In this document: piece after piece, positions 54,401 to 62,782 of the stretch
How positions within the stretch are numbered: the first letter of the stretch is position 1
Layout of the letters: each line of letters opens with the position of its first letter
Source: BCD1 sp965230565
Lineage (GTDB): Bacteria > Bacteroidota > Bacteroidia > Chitinophagales > Saprospiraceae
Reading direction: 5' to 3'
DNA: 64,000 nt
Assembly (NCBI GenBank): GCA_965230565.1
Contig: CBDDLH010000016.1
Span: 1,736,001-1,800,000, forward strand
Program-made: the position numbers and the translations under genes
Notes under the pieces: generated by a model
What the model was told of the DNA's origin: nothing
Database searches by the model: none
What the model saw: only the letters and a program-made list of their open reading frames with translations

Positions 54401-55195
54401 GCCCTTGGCTGTAACGGTAATTTCAAAATAATCGTCAAATACCTCAAAAGGAATGCCTCTTGATTTGCTGGATTGCTTCTTAATCTTTTCAAGAGCTCCT
54501 TGTGAAAGTACTTTAAGAAAATTCGGTTCACAATATTCCTGAACAAACTGGAGGGTGGCATATCCATGTCCACAGAGTTGTTCGACTTTTTTCTCACAAT
54601 CACAGGTTATGTTGAGGGCATGATCCTTTTCGGACAGTACTACCTCAAATTTCTGTTCTCTGTTGTAGATGGAAGCCTGGGGATTCCAAATATCAACTTT
54701 ATACCTCAAGCTGCCTTCCCGGAAACCGTTAAATTCCACAGACCTTATATTCCGGACCACCTGCATTTCCATGGGTGCGATATGTAATCTCAGATTGACT
54801 GAATCAAATGGAAGATAATCCGATAAAAGGTAAGGTTCCGCAGCACTTCTCTTTTTGGCAAACCCCTGCCCCGGCCGACCAATAAATTCAGCCTTGCCCT
54901 GATCCTCTTTAAGGTATTGTGCCAAGTGCAATAAGGCAGCTACTTCATGTTTACACAATCCGCCCCAATCAAAAGGACAATTGCAACTCGTATGAATTCC
55001 TCCACTGACGAACCGGTAGATATCAACATGATACAGGCGGGTGCCCTGAACTGCATAACTGGCCGTCTCCCCCGGAATACTCAAATAGACCAGATCCAGG
55101 GCTTTTTTATCAAACATGGCCTTGCCCTTTTCAAAGCTCCGCGCATTGCTGAGATTGAAAGCATGGTTCAAAATCGAGGTGATGTGATCGGCCAT
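51416..55195 (-). CDS. SNF2-family helicase with two SWIM-type zinc fingers
   Basis: A 1259-residue protein. A SWIM finger lies at Cys71, Cys73, Cys81 and His83 (SCNCPFDWGGLCKHEVA). A second C-x-C-x7-C-x-H lies at Cys198, Cys200, Cys208 and His210 (TCDCEKKVEQLCGHGYA). A bacterial SNF2-associated region follows to about 780. The ATPase has ILADDMGLGKT (Lys830), VLDESQAIKNP (Asp920, Glu921), LTMTGTPVEN, and helicase C motifs ISLRAGGTGLNLTAADYVY and IDRCHRIGQDK. SNF2 enzymes move along duplex DNA and remodel protein-DNA or polymerase complexes; SWIM fingers bind DNA or protein. The ATG at 55195 fits the family start. Confidence 0.94.
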   Translation of the reverse strand: MADHITSILNHAFNLSNARSFEKGKAMFDKKALDLVYLSIPGETASYAVQGTRLYHVDIYRFVSGGIHTSCNCPFDWGGLCKHEVAALLHLAQYLKEDQGKAEFIGRPGQGFAKKRSAAEPYLLSDYLPFDSVNLRLHIAPMEMQVVRNIRSVEFNGFREGSLRYKVDIWNPQASIYNREQKFEVVLSEKDHALNITCDCEKKVEQLCGHGYATLQFVQEYCEPNFLKVLSQGALEKIKKQSSKSRGIPFEVFDDYFEITVTAKGINVKPVKQGEGFLLTDQIKSFDLEKDTGADKWQKKKMSLPVHVSEEEAESYLLGFYIAFYDFLYNPKVPTIMIRPFMARKGKISTLKNYAEFDPNKNVKITDSQALILHKIEELEDLTDASFEDVEQRKLIYLKVSELFDLLEEEPFTFVQYKSTGRSKISKSDFREVNFSSEKAEILFELREDPYFYSLNTQLDIGGKVIDLSVSSDKVKLMPYFVVEYGGKLFLYKNLEQGLIAKQLLVQHTVLKTAKKEIDIFTDKVILPLSEYFPVKITEMANLEKRTIHLEPQRREIFLSELANFVLIQPVVKYDHDISQNIKEPNSILRRENGTIVQYLRDLDYEESFQNFVTGLHENFVKQTHSPYHFLTYDDFIKKGWIFEVFEKFRKEGIEVYGIKDLKGLKVSPHKANITTHLSSGQDWFDVKITVTFGDYEVKLSDVRKAVLKKERYVQLGDGKLGLLPEEWVEKLSKYFRAGSTTDAEGVKISKLKFNLIDEMFDEIDDMEILQEIAEKKERLRQFQEIKSVALPEGITAEMRGYQKEGYNWLNFLDEFRWGGILADDMGLGKTLQILSFLMKQVNTVRVPNLVVIPTSLLFNWENEIQKFAPSLRYLIHYGTDRRKDTRDFGDYDLIITSYGIMVKDIEMLSAYEFNYIVLDESQAIKNPSSLRYKAACLLKAKNRLTMTGTPVENNTFDLYAQINFLNPGFLGTQPFFKDQYSVPIDREGDEERAAELQKLINPFLLRRTKEIVAKELPPKIEDIIYCEMPEEQWKIYEAYRNQYRNMLLDRIEKDGVAKSKMYVLEGLMKLRQICDTPELLSDMDDYGKTSIKVQILMQHIQEKTGNHKILIFSQFVKMLKVIEKELQDAGLQYEYLDGQCSKKQRQESVENFQENEECRVFLISLRAGGTGLNLTAADYVYIVDPWWNPAVENQAIDRCHRIGQDKHVIAYRMICKNTVEEKIMKYQARKLKIAADIITTDESFMKRLGKEDIAELFM

Positions 55196-55824
55196 TTATA
55201 AAAATTTTTGCAAAGTAACTGATTTGAAAGTGATTAAAAAAACGTTTTGCTTTTTTTCAAAAATTCTGTGTCAGTTTGATGACATTCCAAAAAAAAGCAA
55301 ATCAGACAAAAAAACCACAACTAATTGATTTACAGTTAATTAATATGAATTAGGAAAATTATTCCGTAAGTAATGAAACAGATAGCCGTAGGGGAAGTTC
55401 AAATTATCCGTGTCATTCTTATTAACCACGGAAAATGGTAAGGCCTTTTTATAAAATTCTGAAACCTGACTTTTACAAAGGTCTTGCTGGCAAAACGGAA
55501 CCAATTGGATTATTTTCGAATTAATGTTAAAGAAATATTTAAACCTAAATGAAAACGTGAAGATTACGTTAAATTTTCAGGTTTTACCAACGCCCCATTT
55601 GACCAATTACGTCATTAATAATAACTTTAGGAAGAAACCAAAAGGTCTTAAATAGACTTATAAACTAAAAACACGCTCTTAACAAAAAACCCAAACCAGT
55701 GAAAACGAAAACTCTCTGATTTTTAAACATACTCTCTCTGAATCTGATAATCTTAAGCACGCAATGCTTAAGGGTAGATCGCTTTTTGAGGGAGTAAATT
55801 TTTAACCTTAAACCTTCAAGAACG
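55196..55824. other. 629-bp AT-rich intergenic region
   Basis: No gene seen. A -7-like TAACTTTA lies at 55622-55629. A perfect hairpin CTTAAGC-ACGCAAT-GCTTAAG lies at 55752-55772 in the probable leader of the OMP gene, about 50 bp before its ATG. Confidence 0.5.
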
Positions 55825-56409
55825 ATGAAAAATCAAACGCTGCTCTCTCTGTTTTTTTTATTGGTTGCCACCCAATTTGCTGTCGCCCAGTCCAAATCCA
55901 AGGCCTTCAAACCAATGAAATACCCTTACTTCGAAGCCTCTGCCAGTATCGGAATGCTTCCTACTTTTGTCAAAGACATTTCCAGATCAGAAGTACCACC
56001 CGTTGCAGTCAATGTTTCCTATCGGATAAACGAACGCTTTAGTGCCGGTTTATTTGGTGGATATACACAGGCCATGTCCAATCCAGACATGTTTCGTGAC
56101 GGACAGCCGATGACCTTTAACACCAAATTTTCCATGCTTGGAGCCAGGTTTGCTGTGCATTCAACAAAGTACAAACGTTGGGATGTCTATGGCGGGTTTG
56201 GATTAAATTACACCCATACCGACATAGAGGTATTACATGGGGATGTAGAAAAACTCAAGAAACACAAACGGTTTGAACCGTGTAAAGGCAGAATCATGAT
56301 GTCCGCATTCGTTGGATCCAAATACGCCATCAACCCTTCCTTCAGTGTTTTTGGGGAAGTAGGTTATGGTATTTCCTTACTGAATTTGGGTGTCAGCAAA
56401 CGCTTTTAA
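55825..56409 (+). CDS. Small outer membrane beta-barrel protein
   Basis: A 194-residue protein with signal peptide (MKNQTLLSLFFLLVATQFAV, cleaved near VAQ) and an OmpA/OprF-like small barrel: repeated aromatic-Gly strands (FSAGLFGGYTQAM, WDVYGGFGLNYTHTD, FGEVGYGISLLNLG) and a terminal KRF. A specific function is not recognisable. It has a long leader with a hairpin and an unusually strong palindromic end. Confidence 0.75.
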   Translation: MKNQTLLSLFFLLVATQFAVAQSKSKAFKPMKYPYFEASASIGMLPTFVKDISRSEVPPVAVNVSYRINERFSAGLFGGYTQAMSNPDMFRDGQPMTFNTKFSMLGARFAVHSTKYKRWDVYGGFGLNYTHTDIEVLHGDVEKLKKHKRFEPCKGRIMMSAFVGSKYAINPSFSVFGEVGYGISLLNLGVSKRF

Positions 56410-56440
56410 TTTAGAGTTGATATTTTAGAATGTAAACTAT

Positions 56441-56475
56441 AATGGCCTGGCGATCGCCAGGCCATTTGTTTTTTT
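56441..56475 (+). terminator. Perfect palindromic terminator of the OMP gene
   Basis: AATGGCCTGGCGA and TCGCCAGGCCATT (56441-56466) are perfect complements without a spacer, followed by TTTTTTT. Confidence 0.85.
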
Positions 56476-56527
56476 ATTATTTTCCTCAATCGCCTTTAAA
56501 ATAAAGGCGATTGAGGAAAATAATAAA
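56473..56527. repeat. 26-bp perfect inverted repeat with 3-nt centre
   Basis: 56473-56498 and 56502-56527 are exact reverse complements around AAA; the arm core is CCTCAATCGCCTTTA. It follows the previous terminator directly and could fold into a second, very stable hairpin or a cruciform. Confidence 0.9.
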
Positions 56528-56532
56528 TTCGT

Positions 56533-56657
56533 TATTCAATATTGGGAGTTCGAGACCTTGCCTGCTGCGCATCGGAAGGCAGGTTCGAAATTCTGCCTTG
56601 ATAGATTATACTTACAGAATATCAAACACCGAATATCGAATACCCAATTTCGATTTA
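56533..56657. repeat. Second pair of opposed heptamer arrays
   Basis: Left units TATTCAA, TATTGGG, AGTTCGA (56533-56553). Right units AGAATAT, CAAACAC, CGAATAT, CGAATAC, CCAATTT, CGATTTA (56616-56657). The centre carries GCCTGC...GGCAGG. The layout matches the element at 28931-29019. Confidence 0.75.
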
Positions 56658-56692
56658 GAATCTAACAACTATACTCAGGTTGAAAAAGATTT

Positions 56693-57223
56693 TTACTCCA
56701 CCCCATACTGAGCCTTAGTAGGAATTGTAAGCAGATTTCCCGTTACAAGAGCCACCTGATCATAATTCGGATAAGCATTGGTTCCCACCCAGGCCATTTG
56801 ATCTTTGTCTTTGGTTATGGCCTGGATCTCAAACTCAGCATCTTCTCTGTCGATGCTGGAATCCAGTGCGATGTAAGTCCTGCCTTCTCTTTCGTAGGTT
56901 CTCCAGCTCCCATTAGCAGTCTGGTCTTCCCAGCGTCCACTAACAAAAGAACCGTCTTTTTCGAATTTGAACCACCTTCCTTTGCCCAAGGCTTTTTGAG
57001 CTTTATCCGGGTGATAGTATTTCTCAAAGACCCAGTAATTAAAAGTTAACACATCGGCATACGGAGAATCGCCAACCGGATTGGCCTTGGATGCATAACC
57101 ACTATCATCAACTTGATCAGCGGAAGTCGTGTCCGTGGAGCCATTATTGTTTGTCGTGTCCGTTTTACATGCAGAAAACAGCGCTGCAGTCGACAGGAAG
57201 AATACAATTAGAAGTCTGTTCAT
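56693..57223 (-). CDS. Lipoprotein of unknown function
   Basis: A 176-residue protein from ATG 57223 (a TTG at 57244 is rejected) with lipoprotein signal MNRLLIVFFLSTAALFSAC (Cys19), a Thr/Asn/Ser/Asp-rich linker, and a domain with GKGRWFKFEKDGSFVSGRWE and GSWRTYEREGRTYIALD, similar to lipocalin-like strands. Function unknown. A -7-like TAAATTTG lies 38 bp upstream on the minus strand. Confidence 0.7.
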   Translation of the reverse strand: MNRLLIVFFLSTAALFSACKTDTTNNNGSTDTTSADQVDDSGYASKANPVGDSPYADVLTFNYWVFEKYYHPDKAQKALGKGRWFKFEKDGSFVSGRWEDQTANGSWRTYEREGRTYIALDSSIDREDAEFEIQAITKDKDQMAWVGTNAYPNYDQVALVTGNLLTIPTKAQYGVE

Positions 57224-57260
57224 GGAATGATTTTTTATGGTCAAATAAAATAACAGGGTG

Positions 57261-57268
57261 CAAATTTA
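57261..57268 (-). promoter_or_regulatory. -7 element (TAAATTTG) of the lipoprotein gene
   Basis: An exact TANNTTTG match on the minus strand, 38 bp upstream of the ATG at 57223; no clear -33. Confidence 0.45.
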
Positions 57269-57378
57269 CTGCTTTTTCCAAAGGGAATTCCTAATTTTAG
57301 ACACAAAATTAAACCATTCTGATCCCACAGGGTCAAAAACCTATTGCAACAACTCTTAAAATCTAAAAACCTACTTTT

Positions 57379-59055
57379 ATGGACAGAAGATCTACGCTAG
57401 CTGCGCTGTTCGGGGTTAAAAAGGAAAAAACAACCGACCGCTCGGCTAAAACGCCCTTTTTTACCCTCAATACAGGTCTGGAACCATTCACAGGAGAATG
57501 GGACTATGGAAAAGCAGCTCATCTATTGCGCCGTGCCACCTACGGACCTGCCTATCCGCTAATTAACCAGGCCGTTGAAGATGGATTACAGGCTACTATT
57601 GATAAAATCTTTGAAAACCTTCCCCTGCCGGAACCTCCCGTTAATTTCTATTTTGAAGAAGACCCAAATGTTCCCGTAGGCTCTACCTGGATCGATGCTC
57701 CCTATTCTCAGGAAGTGAACCTTTTTCAACATCGTTACCGGAGTCTGAATGGCTGGACCATTGGGCTCATGCTGCAGGAAGGCGTGTCTATCAGAGAGAA
57801 GATGACCCTGTTCTGGCACAACCACTTTGCTGTGGCCAATGTTAACGACCCCAAATTCAGGTACAGATATATCAACCTATTGCGTTCCTATGCATTAGGC
57901 AATTTCCGCGATCTCATCAAAGACATAACCATCGATCCCGCCATGTTGCGATTCCTCAATGGAAATCAAAACACCAAAAACGCGCCTAATGAAAATTACG
58001 CAAGGGAATTACTCGAGTTATTTACCATAGGTAAGGGACCTCAGATAGGACCCGGGGATTATACCAACTATACGGAGGATGACGTATTGGCTATTGCCAA
58101 AGTACTCACCGGCTGGAGAGACCGGGGATATCGTTCGGTTAATCCTGATGTTCAAATGATATCAGAATTTGTCCCCAACCGTCACGACACAACCACCAAA
58201 ACCCTCTCCGAACACTTTAACAATGCGGAGATCCCTGACATGGGCCCTGAGGAATACGCATTCCTGGTAGATATCATTTTCCAGCAAAACGAAGTAGCGA
58301 AGTTTATTTGCCGCAAACTGTACCGATGGTTTGTGTATTACACCATAGACGACAACGCTGAAGTCAATGTCATCGAACCTATGGCTCAAATGCTTATCGA
58401 TAATGATTATGAGATCGAACCTGTGCTGAGAGCATTGATGAGCAGTGCTCATTTTTTCGACATCATCAGTATCGGACCAATGATCAAAAATCCAATGGAT
58501 TTTTTAATATCAACACTCAAGGTTCCCCAGGTAGCCATTCCTCCGGTGGATAATTTGTTCAACAGGTATAACGTATGGCGTCGAATTTACAACCTGACCG
58601 CTGATATGGAAATGGTCTATTACGATCCGCCAAGTGTTGCCGGGTGGAAAGCCTATTACCAGGAACCAGGTTATTACAGGATCTGGATCAATGCCACTAC
58701 GCTTCAGGCCAGAATGCCATTTACGGATCGAATGACTAGCAACGGTTATACCTATGGTGGGCAAAATATCAAAATCGATTCCCTGCATCTGATGACCTTG
58801 CTCAACGATCCTTACAATCCGGATAGTGTGGTGCAGGAATTCGTGAAGATGTTCTTCCCGCAGCCGATCACAGATGGTCAGCATGCCGTCCTGAAAGAGA
58901 CCCTGCTTGCCGGGCAGCCTGATTACGAGTGGACGATCGAATACAGCGACTATGAAACTAACCCGGATAATTCCGGATTGGCAGAATCTATTGCTTCTCG
59001 GCTCGACAATGTACTCAAGGCCATGTTGGCAATGCCTGAATTTTACCTGAGCTAA
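57379..59055 (+). CDS. DUF1800 domain-containing protein
   Basis: A 558-residue DUF1800 protein (AAHLLRRATYGPAY near the start, MTLFWHNHFAVANVND, NYARELLELFTIGKGPQIG, LAIAKVLTGWRDRGY). No obvious signal peptide; the N-terminus MDRRSTLAALFG is basic then hydrophobic. DUF1800 genes are usually next to a DUF1501 gene, as here (59114, 58 bp downstream). The pair is thought to be exported and may act together on an unknown polymer or surface molecule. The frame is intact, unlike its neighbour. Confidence 0.9.
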   Translation: MDRRSTLAALFGVKKEKTTDRSAKTPFFTLNTGLEPFTGEWDYGKAAHLLRRATYGPAYPLINQAVEDGLQATIDKIFENLPLPEPPVNFYFEEDPNVPVGSTWIDAPYSQEVNLFQHRYRSLNGWTIGLMLQEGVSIREKMTLFWHNHFAVANVNDPKFRYRYINLLRSYALGNFRDLIKDITIDPAMLRFLNGNQNTKNAPNENYARELLELFTIGKGPQIGPGDYTNYTEDDVLAIAKVLTGWRDRGYRSVNPDVQMISEFVPNRHDTTTKTLSEHFNNAEIPDMGPEEYAFLVDIIFQQNEVAKFICRKLYRWFVYYTIDDNAEVNVIEPMAQMLIDNDYEIEPVLRALMSSAHFFDIISIGPMIKNPMDFLISTLKVPQVAIPPVDNLFNRYNVWRRIYNLTADMEMVYYDPPSVAGWKAYYQEPGYYRIWINATTLQARMPFTDRMTSNGYTYGGQNIKIDSLHLMTLLNDPYNPDSVVQEFVKMFFPQPITDGQHAVLKETLLAGQPDYEWTIEYSDYETNPDNSGLAESIASRLDNVLKAMLAMPEFYLS

Positions 59056-59113
59056 AACCTTATCGTTAATCTTCGCAGTCTGTCTGAACCCTGACTGCTC
59101 AAAATATATACAA

Positions 59114-59677
59114 ATGAAGAGAAGAAAATTTCTCAAAGCAGCCGGTACTGCCATGACCGTCCCGGTTTTGCTCAATGGCATGAAACTTTCGGCCATGCCA
59201 AAGTCGGCCATGTTCAATAATATGGACGAAACGGACCGCGTCCTCGTATTGATCCGTCTGAATGGTGGGAACGATGGTCTCAACATGGTCATTCCCAGAG
59301 ACCAATATGATGGAATATCAGCTGTAAGAAGTAACATTATGATCCCTGAAAACAATGTTTTATCTCTTACCGATGAAGTAGGTCTTCATCCTGTCATGAC
59401 CGGTGCACAAAACCTGTACAATGATGGTCGCCTGGGTGTAATGCAGGCTGTAGGATATCCAAACCAAAACCGGTCCCATTTCCGCTCGACGGATATCTGG
59501 ACTTCCGGTTCTCCTGCAAATGAATACTGGACAACCGGCTGGATGGGCCGTTATTTCCAAAATTTATATCCGGAATACCCGGAAGGCTATCCTAATGAAA
59601 CATACCCTGATCCTTTTGCCATAACCATGGGAAGGACGGTTTCAGAAACCTGCCAGGGCACCGCTAGCCAATTTTAG
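59114..59677 (+). CDS. DUF1501 protein, N-terminal fragment (frameshifted)
   Basis: A 187-residue frame starting MKRRKFLKAAGTAMTVPVLL, a twin-arginine-type signal. It has the DUF1501 opening (VLVLIRLNGGNDGLNMVIPR; LHPVMTGAQNLYNDGRLGVM; GYPNQNRSHFRSTDIW). The frame ends at TAG 59675-59677 after CQGTASQF, although homology continues in the +1 frame (ANFSLTLNDPFNLAPL). Removing one base near 59664-59667 joins the two parts into one protein of about 519 residues. DUF1501 proteins are alkaline-phosphatase-superfamily-like exported proteins of unknown activity. Confidence 0.8.
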   Translation: MKRRKFLKAAGTAMTVPVLLNGMKLSAMPKSAMFNNMDETDRVLVLIRLNGGNDGLNMVIPRDQYDGISAVRSNIMIPENNVLSLTDEVGLHPVMTGAQNLYNDGRLGVMQAVGYPNQNRSHFRSTDIWTSGSPANEYWTTGWMGRYFQNLYPEYPEGYPNETYPDPFAITMGRTVSETCQGTASQF

Positions 59678-59711
59678 CTTAACACTCAACGATCCGTTCA
59701 ACCTTGCACCA

Positions 59712-60671
59712 TTGACAGAGGGAGAACCCGGTGAACTCCCTGACACGCCTTATGGTGAGGAACTCGCTTTTTTGAGAGTTGCCATTGCCCAGTCGAATGC
59801 CTATGGAGATACCATTACCGATGCCGCCAACCTTGGAGCCAACATGGTGGATTATCCTGAAGGCAATGACCTGGCAGATCAATTGAAAAACGTGGCTTTG
59901 CTTATCGGTGGTGGTTTGCAAACAAAAGTTTATATCGTTAGTCTTGGAGGGTTTGATACCCACGCTAATCAGGTGGATGCAGGTGATACAGGTATTGGCA
60001 GTCATGCAGCATTGTTGCAAACGCTGTCCGATGCCATGGCTGCCTTCCAGGCTGATCTGGTTGCCCAGGGATTGGATGAGCGTGTTTTTTCCATGACTTT
60101 CTCCGAATTCGGAAGAAGGATAAAATCCAATGAAAGTCTGGGAACCGATCATGGAACAGCAGCGCCTATGCTGCTGTTTGGCTCTTGTGTGAATCCAATG
60201 ATCTTTGGAGATAATCCTGAAATATCGCCAGAGGTAGATAACACAGAGGGTGTACCAATGCAACATGACTTCCGGGACATTTATGGCTCTGTGCTGATGG
60301 ACTGGTTTGGAGTATCAGAAACGGAGGTGAGAGATCTGCTTTATGATGATTTTACTTACCTGCCGGTTATTCTGGGTTGTTCAGTGAATTCCACCAGACC
60401 TGATCTGACAACGGAACTGGAAGTCAAATTGAATTGCTTCCCAAATCCTTGCAGAAATAATCTTAACGTCACATTTGAATCTCTTGATGAGTGGGGAAGG
60501 TTAAGCATCTTTGATGCGATAGGCAGTGAATTGATGACTGTTTTTAACAGGAAGATGCAACCGGGTTCACATAATGTGAATGTAGACCTGCACCGTCTGC
60601 CGGCCGGAACCTATTTTGTACGATTACAATTAGGTGGTAATCAAAAGACGAAGAGGATCATTAAGTTGTAA
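59712..60671 (+). CDS. DUF1501 protein, C-terminal fragment with T9SS sorting domain (frameshifted)
   Basis: Continuation of the gene at 59114 in the +1 frame. The nominal TTG start at 59712 is an artefact; coding sense reaches back to about 59664. It has the metal-site-like segments VSLGGFDTHANQ, SEFGRRIKSNES and DHGTAAPMLLFG, and a C-terminal type A sorting domain (CFPNPCRNNLNVTF ... TKRIIKL). The intact protein would carry both a Tat-type signal and a T9SS signal. The break is a frameshift, a sequencing error or recoding. A terminator follows. Confidence 0.78.
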   Translation: MTEGEPGELPDTPYGEELAFLRVAIAQSNAYGDTITDAANLGANMVDYPEGNDLADQLKNVALLIGGGLQTKVYIVSLGGFDTHANQVDAGDTGIGSHAALLQTLSDAMAAFQADLVAQGLDERVFSMTFSEFGRRIKSNESLGTDHGTAAPMLLFGSCVNPMIFGDNPEISPEVDNTEGVPMQHDFRDIYGSVLMDWFGVSETEVRDLLYDDFTYLPVILGCSVNSTRPDLTTELEVKLNCFPNPCRNNLNVTFESLDEWGRLSIFDAIGSELMTVFNRKMQPGSHNVNVDLHRLPAGTYFVRLQLGGNQKTKRIIKL

Positions 60672-60678
60672 AAATAAA

Positions 60679-60721
60679 ATGCCCGGGCCTTCATAGAGGA
60701 TCCGGGCATCTCATTTTTTTT
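60679..60721 (+). terminator. Terminator after the DUF1501 gene
   Basis: ATGCCCGG (60679-60686) and CCGGGCAT (60702-60709) with GGCCT/AGGATCC inside, followed by CTCATTTTTTTTT. The left part is nearly identical to the one at 62742. Confidence 0.85.
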
Positions 60722-61619
60722 ATATTGTTTAGGCCTCCATTCAAAAGGATAAATCACTGATTTGTCATATTTTGGTTTTGCTGATATTTAGGTTAATTGT
60801 TTGAAAATGGTTTTTTCTTGAATTTTTAGAGCAATAAAAGCTAATCATTTGGAGCAATTTATTGGCACCTTCATTTTTTCTACAGTAAAAAAACGAAGCA
60901 AAAAATACCGCCGCTGTGGAGTATTTGCCTAAAATCATTCTCCATTTCACTGCACAAAATAAACTCGCGAATGGTTTCATTTTCAGGCTTGATAATTTTG
61001 GTTTTCATGATTAATGCTTTGTAAATAGTATGAGGTTTGCTCATACAGTATTTTGTGCTCCCAATCCAAAGCCCACTTTGAATCGGGACCGTTCCATTCC
61101 AAAAGATTTCTTAACGCCAAATCCTCCAAGGCGGGAAATCAAATAATCGGAAAATTTTGAATAACATTCAGCACCTTTGGTTGATTTAGGTGAAATTTGA
61201 GAGCTTCGGAAAATTGAAAATACACAGCGGCCCCAAGAAATATAAGGCGTCAACGGCTTCGAGAAGTGGCTTTAACACAAAAAATATCTTTGCCTAAAAT
61301 TTTTTGCTACTTCCTAAACCAGCCATCAATACCAAAGTGCCACTTATCGGGGAAGTAGGCTTATATTCAGCGAAGTAGTTTTGTCAAAGCTCCATTTTTT
61401 CCATTCGAAATTGCCATACCATTATCTTGCCGCCTTGTAGTTTCTAGCGTTTTTGTTTACTTTTTTGGCAATGCAAAAAGTAAAAGCCCAGCCGGCTTTA
61501 GGCGATACCAAAAGAAAGAAAAAATCAAAAAAATACATCCGAAAATGAAACAAAAGCTACAAAACTGTAAGCTATATTCAAAACTTCTGGGAGAACTATT
61601 TTAAGAATCTATATCTTAG
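60722..61619. other. 900-bp region without a recognisable gene
   Basis: Short frames (60765-60980 and 61041-61253, minus) show no domain or signal. A hairpin TTTACTTTTT/AAAAAGTAAA (61456-61484) followed by AAGCC/GGCTT lies in a sequence style typical of decayed Bacteroidota spacers. Confidence 0.55.
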
Positions 61620-62570
61620 CTATTCAGGAATGATAATTTCCTCCTCTTCCGTACCGTCCGGGTTCATCATTACAATAGAAACAACTGCTCTTCCTGCGGT
61701 TTCTGTTTCCCTAATTCGCTCCAGCTTTTCTACAATTATTTTATCAATATCAGGAGCATAAGTCGGGCGTTGATAACAGTGAGCATTACAGGTCTCTCTG
61801 ATCACTTCGGTCTCTTCGGTGACAATATTAGTGATATATATGCCTGTCGTGTGGCACCAGAACACTCTTTCTTCGTCGAGCCATTCGGCACCATCTCCAC
61901 TCTGATTAATTCTATCAGTTTCATAAATTAACTCATAATCGTTTGACATTGGATTTCCTATAAACAACCCCTTATAAGTACCATTAACAACTAATTCATT
62001 ATGTTGCCACGACCCCATTGGTCCAACGCCAACAAATACTGTGTCTTGCATATTTCCTTCGGAGTCTGAAATGATAAATTCTGTGGGACTTGTGAACCCC
62101 AATTCATAGATGAATCTATCACTTGTTATATTCCATTCTGGATAAAAACAATTTCCACTCGTAGTCAATGTAGTTAAACTGTCCCCATTGCTCTTTATCT
62201 TATAAATATTATATCCCAAATCATCCTTGACATGTAATAATACCCAGTCGTTCTCTCCCCATCTCGGACGACTGTAAATATCACCTTGATAGATAACCTT
62301 CTTTTCTTTTGTGATCAAATTATATCTGATTACTTCCATTTTTAAAATTGTTTTATCAGCACGACGATAAATAATTTCATCCGAATTGTTAGGATTAAAA
62401 TACACAAACCCATTAATGACGGGCTGAGTAGCTGGAAAAAGTAGTTCTCCCTGCATACCTGAGAGTTGGTCAATTTCAATGCATGAAGGCTTGATTTGAT
62501 CTTTTGTACATTGAAAGAAGAAAATCATTCCTCCAAATAATAGAAATGATATTAGGTTAGTGGTTTTCAT
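61620..62570 (-). CDS. TolB-like propeller lipoprotein
   Basis: A 316-residue protein with lipoprotein signal MKTTNLISFLLFGGMIFFFQC (Cys21). The body has repeated blades reading like TolB/WD40-type propellers (IIYRRADKTILKMEVIRYNL, IYSRPRWGENDWVLLHV, NCFYPEWNITSDRFIYELG, WLDEERVFWCHTTGIYITNI). Local composition is more AT-rich than the neighbouring mdh. It lies after a gene-free stretch and may be a recent arrival. Function unknown; probably on the envelope. Confidence 0.75.
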   Translation of the reverse strand: MKTTNLISFLLFGGMIFFFQCTKDQIKPSCIEIDQLSGMQGELLFPATQPVINGFVYFNPNNSDEIIYRRADKTILKMEVIRYNLITKEKKVIYQGDIYSRPRWGENDWVLLHVKDDLGYNIYKIKSNGDSLTTLTTSGNCFYPEWNITSDRFIYELGFTSPTEFIISDSEGNMQDTVFVGVGPMGSWQHNELVVNGTYKGLFIGNPMSNDYELIYETDRINQSGDGAEWLDEERVFWCHTTGIYITNIVTEETEVIRETCNAHCYQRPTYAPDIDKIIVEKLERIRETETAGRAVVSIVMMNPDGTEEEEIIIPE

Positions 62571-62741
62571 TAGTCAGGAATTTATTGAAAAGTAAACATA
62601 ATATTAAGAAGTTACCAGTTTAATCCACAATAAATGACCAAGCCAAGAAAAGGTGAAGCAAAAGCAGGGTAACATATTGACTTCTAATCTCAAATTCTCA
62701 GCCTTGTATTAATCATAATTCAAGTTTAGTTATAAAATAAA

Positions 62742-62778
62742 ATGCCCGGGCCTTCAAGTGAAGACCCGGGTATTTTTT
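62742..62778 (-). terminator. Terminator downstream of mdh
   Basis: ATGCCCGGG and CCCGGGTAT pair (one wobble) with CTTC/GAAG inside. It has T-rich flanks on both strands, so it may also act on the plus strand. Confidence 0.75.
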
Positions 62779-62782
62779 CTTC

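Noticed and set aside
56511..56711. 66-codon plus-strand frame
   Set aside because: It lies across the 26-bp palindrome and the heptamer arrays; the peptide (RISNTEYRIPNF) is just the translated repeat.
60765..61253. Two short minus-strand frames in the 900-bp gene-free region
   Set aside because: Composition is AT-biased, with no signal peptide or motif; the region looks like decayed spacer.
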